From positions 1-23,835 of IMG/VR virus record IMGVR_UViG_3300046002_004963: a DNA stretch of 23,835 bases. One strand, written 5' to 3'. Both the position numbers and the translations under genes were made by a program. The DNA is from a virus. Shown here piece after piece: positions 19,652-23,835 of the stretch (its first letter is position 1; the number at the start of each line of letters is the position of its first letter). The notes beneath the pieces are model-generated. The model was given only the letters and a program-made list of their open reading frames with translations, was not told where the DNA came from and did no database searches.

Positions 19652-22215
19652 TACGCCAGCAAGCCTCCAGGACGCTTCTGCTTGATCAATTCTGCCTGCA
19701 CAGCAGCACCAACAGCACGTCCCAATGCATTTGCGTCAGGTGCATTTCCTTGCACGCTGGAGCCGCTTGCATCGACGTTGACAACCACATTGGCACCACC
19801 ACCCTTCATGGTCACCGGAATAGTGCGACCATCAGGCAAGGGCACATAGGCTTCAGGGCGGCTGCCTTCGCCGTACATGGCAAGCTGCGGGCTGTTAGCA
19901 ATGCCTCCAGCGGCATAACGACGCAATTGAAGTGGACCATCTTGGGTCATGATGCCGCCATTGGCAAAACCCAAAAACTTGCCTATCCCAGAGCTACCAG
20001 GAAAAAGTGCTTTTAATGTTTGAAAAATTGCAGCCCTCATAAATATTTTGCTCAAATCTAAAAGCACCGAACGAGTGAAATCCGCAAAAGTTGCTTTACC
20101 AGTTGCTGCAAATTCCGCCAATTGATCCCCAAGTCCAGCAAGAGCATTTCCCAATGAAGAGCCAAGATTTGCACCAAGATTTAAAGCCGAATCGGCAATT
20201 GCCTTGAATGAAGCCTTGAAGTTATCGGCAAAGCTATTTCCACTCTTTGCGGCGCCCTCTAGAGCTTCTCGCAACTTTCGGATTGCCTCAAGAAGTTCTT
20301 CTGACGATATTTTGCCTATAAATTTCTCGACTATTCCCGCAAGTTGTTTATTTATTTCAACGCGCTTTTGATCTTCTTCAGTTAAAATTTTTGTCTTCAA
20401 CTGTGCATCTGAAATTAATATATTAATTTGTGCTCTTGCTTCCGCTTCTTCGTCAAGAGCTTTTATTACGTCTTTGCCAAATCCCTTAAATGCATTCTCA
20501 ATTGCCTGCTCTAATTGCTGCTGAGACTGGGCTCCTTCAAGAATCGCTTGGTTGACGCCAATCTGACCGCGTTCAAGTTTTTTCTGCAAATCAAGTTCGC
20601 GTTCTAAAAATTTTGAATATTCAACGCGAATGTCAAGACCCTGCCGTTCAAGGTTTACGGTGTCCAAGCCAAGTTGCAATTGTTCATTTGTAAGATCAAC
20701 AATTTTCTTTTTCCTCCTTTCTTTTTTGCCTGCTCCTCCTTCTGTGTCTGAACCTGGCACTGCACCTTCACCACCGCCAAACAAGCCTGCACTAGGCTCA
20801 AAAGTTGGAAAATAATCGGCAAAATTTGAGGTGTATTGCTTGAATCCTTCTTTTAACGTTCCAATTGCTTTGCCAAAGATTTTCTCTGGCGTAGTACCAA
20901 ATGCTTTGGCTATTTGACGAGGAAGGAATGTGGCCAAATCGTAAAATATTTTTGCAAATCCATTGCCAAATTCAAGCAATTTTTTGCTAATTGATGCCAA
21001 GATTTTGACTATATCGCGACCAAGATTAAAGAAAAAAGTTGCAACTCTTTTGATTGGCACTGCTGATTGATTCGCCCAGCTTATTGTTTTGGCAAGGCTA
21101 TCTTGCAAGCCTGCTCCAATTTTTTGGAAAAATCCGCCATAGTTTTCACTTGCCGTATCCAAGGCAATTTGCAATCGAGCACCTGCCTTCGCTGGTGAAT
21201 CACCAATGATCTTGGCGATTTCGTCATAATCATCTAATTGCTGCTTGGCAAATTTGACAAAATCAGCAATCTTTACTTCGCCTTGCTCAAAAGCTTTTGC
21301 CAATTCCGGCAGCGTGCGATCAGTGGCTGCAGCAAACTTGGCAACAGCGCCAGGCAAACGCTCGCCAATCTGACCACCCATTTCTTCGGCGCTTACCTTG
21401 CCCTTGCTCAAGACCTGAACGGTGGCTCGAACAATTGCATTGATATCTTCTTGGGATTTACCAAACGCAACGCCAGCGGCAACAACGCCTCTGTAAATCG
21501 TTTCTGTTTCTTTCAGGCTCAATCCATTGGCACGTGCAGCTACTGAAACCTGTGCATAACCGGAAATTGTTTCCTTGAGAGAAGTCGCGTAATCATCGCT
21601 AACTTTTCTTGCAATTTGCAAGTTCTTTGAATAATCTTCTTGGCTGCTAGATGCTTGAGCAAGAGTTATTTTTGCAAGATTGAGGTCATTGTTGTAGTTG
21701 GCAATAGCTGCAGATGCTTGGCGCAGTGGTCTGATGACCATACTTCCAACAAGAACGCCAGCACCTGCACCAGCGGTAGTGCCAACACCAGGAATAACGC
21801 TTCCCAAAGTTGCGCCTGCAGCAGCACCAATCAGCTCGTCTGGTCCTAAAAAGCTGGCGCCTGCTGCAATGGCTCCAATCCTGCCACCACCACCCCCACC
21901 ACGGCGTCCTTGTGCTTTTGCTGCCTGAGCTTCAAACTTTGAGGCTTGAGCGGTAGCTTCCTTGAATTCTTTGCTTGCAATATCAACGCTATTTGCCAAT
22001 TCACGCCAAGAAGCCGCATAGTCCTTGAGGGTTTTTATGCTATTGGCGCCAGTTTTTTCCTGAACATCGCGCAGTTCATTTGATAAAACCTTGAACTTGG
22101 CAGAAGATATTGTTGTTTGATTCGCCAGATTATTTAACTTCGCGCTAAGACCTTGGAAGACTGCTTCGCCCTCAGCCTTGATGCGCAGCTTGATTTCCGA
22201 GGTAATTGAACTCAT
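19651..22215 (-). CDS. H: Tape measure protein, lambda H-like
   Basis: The 854-residue protein is almost exactly the length of lambda H (853), so a tail of similar length is expected. It contains the tape measure core at about 175-345 (NLAKITLAQASSSQEDY, VQVLSKGKVSAEEMGGQIGERL, then a VAKFAAATDRT segment), hydrophobic stretches (about 115-160 and 370-430) that may form the membrane-crossing channel, coiled-coil charged helices at about 500-640, and a C-terminus (ANGGIMTQDGPLQLRRYAAGG) of the usual type. The middle (about 20000-21100) is notably AT-rich. The ATG overlaps the stop of the frameshifted G-T frame by four bases. Confidence 0.9.
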   Translation of the reverse strand: MSSITSEIKLRIKAEGEAVFQGLSAKLNNLANQTTISSAKFKVLSNELRDVQEKTGANSIKTLKDYAASWRELANSVDIASKEFKEATAQASKFEAQAAKAQGRRGGGGGGRIGAIAAGASFLGPDELIGAAAGATLGSVIPGVGTTAGAGAGVLVGSMVIRPLRQASAAIANYNNDLNLAKITLAQASSSQEDYSKNLQIARKVSDDYATSLKETISGYAQVSVAARANGLSLKETETIYRGVVAAGVAFGKSQEDINAIVRATVQVLSKGKVSAEEMGGQIGERLPGAVAKFAAATDRTLPELAKAFEQGEVKIADFVKFAKQQLDDYDEIAKIIGDSPAKAGARLQIALDTASENYGGFFQKIGAGLQDSLAKTISWANQSAVPIKRVATFFFNLGRDIVKILASISKKLLEFGNGFAKIFYDLATFLPRQIAKAFGTTPEKIFGKAIGTLKEGFKQYTSNFADYFPTFEPSAGLFGGGEGAVPGSDTEGGAGKKERRKKKIVDLTNEQLQLGLDTVNLERQGLDIRVEYSKFLERELDLQKKLERGQIGVNQAILEGAQSQQQLEQAIENAFKGFGKDVIKALDEEAEARAQINILISDAQLKTKILTEEDQKRVEINKQLAGIVEKFIGKISSEELLEAIRKLREALEGAAKSGNSFADNFKASFKAIADSALNLGANLGSSLGNALAGLGDQLAEFAATGKATFADFTRSVLLDLSKIFMRAAIFQTLKALFPGSSGIGKFLGFANGGIMTQDGPLQLRRYAAGGIANSPQLAMYGEGSRPEAYVPLPDGRTIPVTMKGGGANVVVNVDASGSSVQGNAPDANALGRAVGAAVQAELIKQKRPGGLLA

Positions 22216-22876
22216 TTGCGGCTCGCATTCAAAACGGAAAGGGCAGCCATTTCCATCACCTGCACGCCCTCAAAGACAGCGACAGGATCCTTGACTGAAT
22301 ACAGCTTACAGAGCCATTCAAGACTCGGGTAGTTCAATCCTGTCAAACCGGCCATGCTCGTCTGCCATTGCGTCGACATGCGGATGAACATCACCACGAT
22401 TTCCCAATTCTCCTCCCAAATTTCACAATCCTGCTGTACTGCCTGCAGATGTGCAGCGGCAATCTGCTCCTCGCTTGCGCCAAGAGCACGTAGATCAGCT
22501 TCGCGCTCGTCTATAACGCCGCCTTTCGCCCAGTACTCAGCGGCGTCTTTTAGTTTTTTGCCGGCGCCCCAGTGACGCTATCGGCATATGCCTGAATCAA
22601 AGCCTTCATGACGTACGGATCGTCACACAGCTCTTTCTTGTTCTTTTCAGTGAAAGGGACTGACTTACCAGCCTCATCATTGATGCCATCCCAACCTTCA
22701 AGGATCCCATCAACAAGAGCGTCATCACCTTTGTCAATAAGATCATTAAAAGCTGAACGACTCATCTTCTTGAAGACCGCTTCAAACACTTGAGTTTCAA
22801 AGCGATTTCCGTCAACCGGAGTTTCAACTTTGACTTCCCATTTGTAGGAAGCAGTCTTCTTGAGGACGAATGCCAT
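22212..22876 (-). CDS. GT: Tail assembly chaperone G-T, made by -1 frameshift
   Basis: This product consists of G (108 residues from ATG 22876) joined, by a -1 slip at 22559-22553, to a T extension of 113 residues ending at 22212, giving 221 residues. The T frame is open without interruption from the slip site to the stop and has no ATG until well inside it (three codons into the GTG-GTG-ATG cluster near 22397), so it is expressed only as a fusion. It contains EYWAKGGVIDEREADLRALG, then WEENWEIVVMFIRM and TQWQ, resembling the DUF1799-type T domain. Lambda uses the G:G-T ratio to load the tape measure with tail protein; the same role is expected here. The next gene, H, overlaps its stop. Confidence 0.88.
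22516..22559 (-). promoter_or_regulatory. Programmed -1 ribosomal frameshift signal
   Basis: On the minus strand the heptamer A AAA AAC (22559-22553) ends exactly in front of the TAA of G. A six-base spacer is followed by a GC-rich stem, ACGCCGC (22546-22540) pairing with GCGGCGT (22522-22516) across a 17-base loop. Heptamer, spacer and stem match the standard design of a -1 frameshift site. Confidence 0.88.
22550..22876 (-). CDS. G: Tail assembly chaperone G
   Basis: This is the unshifted 108-residue product, ending in GAPAKN before TAA. It starts MAFVLKKTASYKWEVKVETP and has an acidic helical middle (DDALVDGILEGWDGIND). G coats the tape measure during tail assembly and is absent from the virion in lambda. 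ATG 22876 is used; a TTG at 22882 (giving MLMAF) lies two codons earlier but is less likely. The preceding major tail gene ends nine bases upstream, with no good ribosome site, so translation is probably coupled. Confidence 0.85.
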   Translation of the reverse strand: MAFVLKKTASYKWEVKVETPVDGNRFETQVFEAVFKKMSRSAFNDLIDKGDDALVDGILEGWDGINDEAGKSVPFTEKNKKELCDDPYVMKALIQAYADSVTGAPAKN

Positions 22877-22885
22877 GAGCAAAGA

Positions 22886-23827
22886 TCAGTTCAGGACCAG
22901 CGACATCTCGTTGTTACCAGCCGTGGTAGGCAAAGCCAGGTACGGCATGGACAGCGCGATTACGCCGTTAGTATCAGCGTAGCTGCAACCGGTGATATCT
23001 GTCTGCGCTGCGTTCAGCGTGACGATGTTGCCGGCAGTGGCGCCCAACACGAGGCTGGTGGAGCCAGTGGCAGCCGCTACAGCCTTGGCGAAGTAGTCGG
23101 TAGTGCCAATTGCAGGAGCTTCGATCACAGCCGTACCACCAGGGGCGCGGTTGGTGATCAGAACCTCTTTGTTGGAAGCCGTTTCCTTGTATAGCAGCTC
23201 GTTGTTGAGCGCCATGTCAAACGATTCAATGCGAGCCGAGGTCACACCATGGAAGGTGGCAGTGGTCACGTTGGTGTCGTTCACCTCAATCGCAGCAGCC
23301 TGGTTGGCAACAGTGAAGGAGCCAGACAGGGCGGTGCCGTCAGGGGCGTTGTAGATGCCGATGAACTGGAAGCTAGCAACAGCAAACTGACCAGCAGTCA
23401 GGTTGAAGCTCACAGTGCCGCGAGCGCCGGTGATCTTGTGCTGGGTGCCGTCGTAGAAGCAGTAGATCGTGGCAGAGCTAAAGCTGCTGCTGACCGGGGC
23501 ATAGGTCACCGAGGTCGAGGAAACAATCGTCTCGCTCAGACCGCAGGACTTCAGCAGCGGACCAAAAGCAGGAGCAGTACCAGCAGCACCAGAACCAGCC
23601 AGTTCAACGTCAAAGGTCACGCTGACGCGCTTGTTGGCAACCAAGGTGCCACGGGTGCTGTTACCAAGAAAGCCTTGATAAGAGGCTGCTTGAACGTTGT
23701 CCGATTCAATCGGAGTTACCTCAAGGTTGGTAACTTGAACCGCGTCAGAACCGCCGACAGGACTAGGGTCAGTCCCATAGGTTGTCTCAATCTTCGCGAT
23801 CAGAAACTTCTTCCGAGTCAGTGCCAT
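22886..23827 (-). CDS. V: Major tail (tube) protein
   Basis: This 313-residue protein begins MALTRKKFLIAKIETTYGTD, the usual opening of siphovirus tube proteins (basic start, then ETTYGTDP), followed by beta-rich repeats (VSVTFDVELAGSGAAGTAP, FNLTAGQFAVASFQFIG) and a small-residue-rich C-terminus. It stacks in rings to form the tail tube. Its place just before G and G-T supports the call. It is larger than lambda V (246); the extra length is near the C-terminus (about 235-313). The ATG is eight bases inside the right edge of the window, so its upstream region is not visible. Confidence 0.85.
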   Translation of the reverse strand: MALTRKKFLIAKIETTYGTDPSPVGGSDAVQVTNLEVTPIESDNVQAASYQGFLGNSTRGTLVANKRVSVTFDVELAGSGAAGTAPAFGPLLKSCGLSETIVSSTSVTYAPVSSSFSSATIYCFYDGTQHKITGARGTVSFNLTAGQFAVASFQFIGIYNAPDGTALSGSFTVANQAAAIEVNDTNVTTATFHGVTSARIESFDMALNNELLYKETASNKEVLITNRAPGGTAVIEAPAIGTTDYFAKAVAAATGSTSLVLGATAGNIVTLNAAQTDITGCSYADTNGVIALSMPYLALPTTAGNNEMSLVLN

Positions 23828-23835
23828 CGGTGGTA

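Noticed and set aside
1-23835. Searched by eye for tRNA genes, CRISPR arrays, insertion sequences, integrase and attachment sites
   Set aside because: No cloverleaf, spaced direct repeats, transposase or recombinase motifs were recognised; a tRNA scan would be needed to be certain.

Overview
The window is a continuous stretch of a tailed phage genome, or of a prophage, with siphovirus (lambda-type) tail architecture. Read leftward on the minus strand from the right edge, the genes follow the lambda order: major tail protein, G, G-T (by frameshift), tape measure H, M, L, K, I, J, then fibres, lysis genes and dCTP deaminase. The host is probably a cyanobacterium of the Synechococcus/Cyanobium type. 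This is inferred from remembered similarity of several proteins to cyanophage families (the LamG/SPRY fibre ending in ESPF-x-YARAR, its neighbour starting MFILDGQPL, and the tiny MDPTTAAAIAI and MAVKSKTG proteins); no search was run. No integrase, cI-like repressor, terminase, capsid gene, tRNA, CRISPR array or insertion sequence is visible, so lifestyle cannot be decided. Head genes presumably lie beyond the right edge.

Layout. (1) 1-2629, minus strand: a tightly overlapping early operon with a replication-type protein at its head, two small unknowns, an AT-rich nuclease-like protein, a RecB/Cas4-type PD-(D/E)XK exonuclease and a gene cut by the left edge. (2) 2630-2770: a divergent control region with a leftward promoter and two inverted repeats of identical 7-9-7 geometry. 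(3) 2771-5290, plus strand: a second early operon coupled mostly by TGATG overlaps, with two small ribbon-helix-helix-like proteins, a DUF1071-type single-strand annealing protein and several small unknowns. (4) 5274-6061: a pocket of mixed orientation with two small minus-strand genes and one plus-strand HNH endonuclease. (5) 6045-8401, minus strand: dCTP deaminase, a two-domain endolysin and small membrane or basic proteins, which form the lysis region. (6) 8401-23827, minus strand: fibres and the complete tail module.

The genes fit together as follows. The exonuclease and annealing protein would form a phage recombination pair although they sit on divergent operons. The replication protein gene carries an origin-like AT-rich segment in its middle, as lambda O does. 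A palindrome, TTGAGNCTCAA, recurs in the early region, partly at gene starts, and could be the operator of a phage-encoded regulator.

The strongest unusual features are: a bulb-lectin domain with two intact mannose-binding motifs, inserted exactly between the two cysteine pairs of the lambda L-like tail-tip protein; a textbook -1 frameshift signal (A AAA AAC, 6-nt spacer, GC-rich stem) making the G-T tail chaperone; and the cluster of TTGAGNCTCAA palindromes in the early region.
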